Program-made: the position numbers and the translations under genes
Part shown: piece after piece, positions 63,414-64,000 of the stretch
Numbering within the stretch: position 1 is the stretch's first letter
Layout of the letters: every line of letters begins with the position of its first letter
Assembly: GCF_049306965.1 (NCBI RefSeq)
Contig: NC_133194.1
Coordinates: forward strand, 4,400,001 to 4,464,000
Length of the DNA: 64,000 nt
Direction of reading: 5' to 3'
DNA from: Danio rerio
Taxonomy: Eukaryota; Chordata; Actinopteri; Cypriniformes; Danionidae
Notes under the pieces: generated by a model
Database searches by the model: none
Told to the model about the DNA's origin: nothing
Seen by the model: the letters and a program-made list of their open reading frames with translations, nothing else

Positions 63414-64000
63414 TAGCCTAGGCCTATGGTGATAGACGTATTATACACTCTTAGCTCCTATTTGAGCTCACATGAGAAGTGCATAGGCCTATGAGCAAGA
63501 AGTTTATCAATTTGTTCTTTTCATAAAGTTCAGCGATAAAGTAGGTAGTGTGGATATTATTTCACCAATTATTTCTAAATGTTACATCTATGTTTAGCTA
63601 GAGTTACATCTCAGCCTAGAACAACAACTCTTCAAATTTGGGCAATAAGGCTACTAAGCTGTTTGTGTGGAAATAGTCAAAGCGTTTATAAATTATAGCC
63701 AATTTATAGAAGACAATATCAAAGTGTGAGAGACCTTGGATGAACAACAGACAACAACAATTTGAGGTTACTGACCCTCAAATGTGTTACTTTAATCCCC
63801 GTTTTCCCTTACTCATTTTAAAGTACATGACCGAGACTTCCGGTGCCATCCGGTATACTGTTTATATTAGCATAAAACATTCCGTTATTGTGCTGCTTAA
63901 AATATAACAATGAAATTTGCTAGTATTAGGCTTGTAATATTTCATGTTAGTAACATAATCTCGAAGACATACAGGTAATTTGAAGGCGTCTCATTTTTGG
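63414..64000. other. Intergenic, nothing recognised
   Basis: No supported exon, RNA gene or repeat. ACTTCCGG at ~63837 resembles an ETS site, but no linked transcript can be shown here. Confidence 0.5.

Overview
The window looks like zebrafish (Danio rerio) or a very close cyprinid. It is AT-rich and intron-rich, full of DANA/mermaid SINEs, hAT, piggyBac and Tc1-type non-autonomous elements typical of that genome, and it carries finTRIM (ftr) genes, a teleost-specific TRIM family. All six genes lie on the + strand. Exon boundaries were read by hand from splice sites and reading phase; every gene closes in frame.

Layout. (1) 1442-9616: meaf6, a subunit of MYST-type histone acetyltransferase complexes, with seven constitutive coding exons plus a 30-nt in-frame microexon at 6650-6679. 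Its introns hold a nest of four transposons. (2) About 10.2-60.6 kb: a head-to-tail array of five finTRIM genes, called A to E here: A 15615-24192, B 28663-34599, C 37117-42139, D 44713-48548, E 53227-60589. Each encodes RING, two B-boxes, a coiled coil and a B30.2/PRY-SPRY domain (535-557 aa) from the same exon series (554/96/234/139/36/~545 nt, with exceptions in A, D and E). Each is preceded by a non-coding first exon whose promoter shows an ordered CCAAT, CRE-like and interferon-response-like (ISRE) module. (3) 60.6-64 kb: no gene seen; SINE, Tc1/mariner-like MITE, a solo LTR fossil and a ~400-bp CCAGC-rich hairpin element.

History read from the array. B pairs with D and C with E in exon 2 and flanking introns, which fits duplication of a two-gene block. 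Shared and unshared transposon insertions order the events: a hAT element is at the same site in C and E, and a Harbinger-like MITE is present in B with the empty site preserved in D. Near-identical tracts between otherwise diverged copies (A and C in the SPRY exon; A, B and D in the B-box region) and the mosaic exon 2 of E suggest gene conversion. A and E have lost the ancestral 3' splice site of one exon, and a downstream AG keeps frame in each. An orphan first exon at ~50.1 kb suggests a sixth, lost gene.

The finTRIMs are expected to act as virus/interferon-inducible cytoplasmic E3 ligases with variable B30.2 recognition surfaces; that role is inferred from the family. I did not find a clearly new kind of system. 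The most unusual signals are the conversion patchwork, the splice-acceptor shifts and the conserved promoter module.
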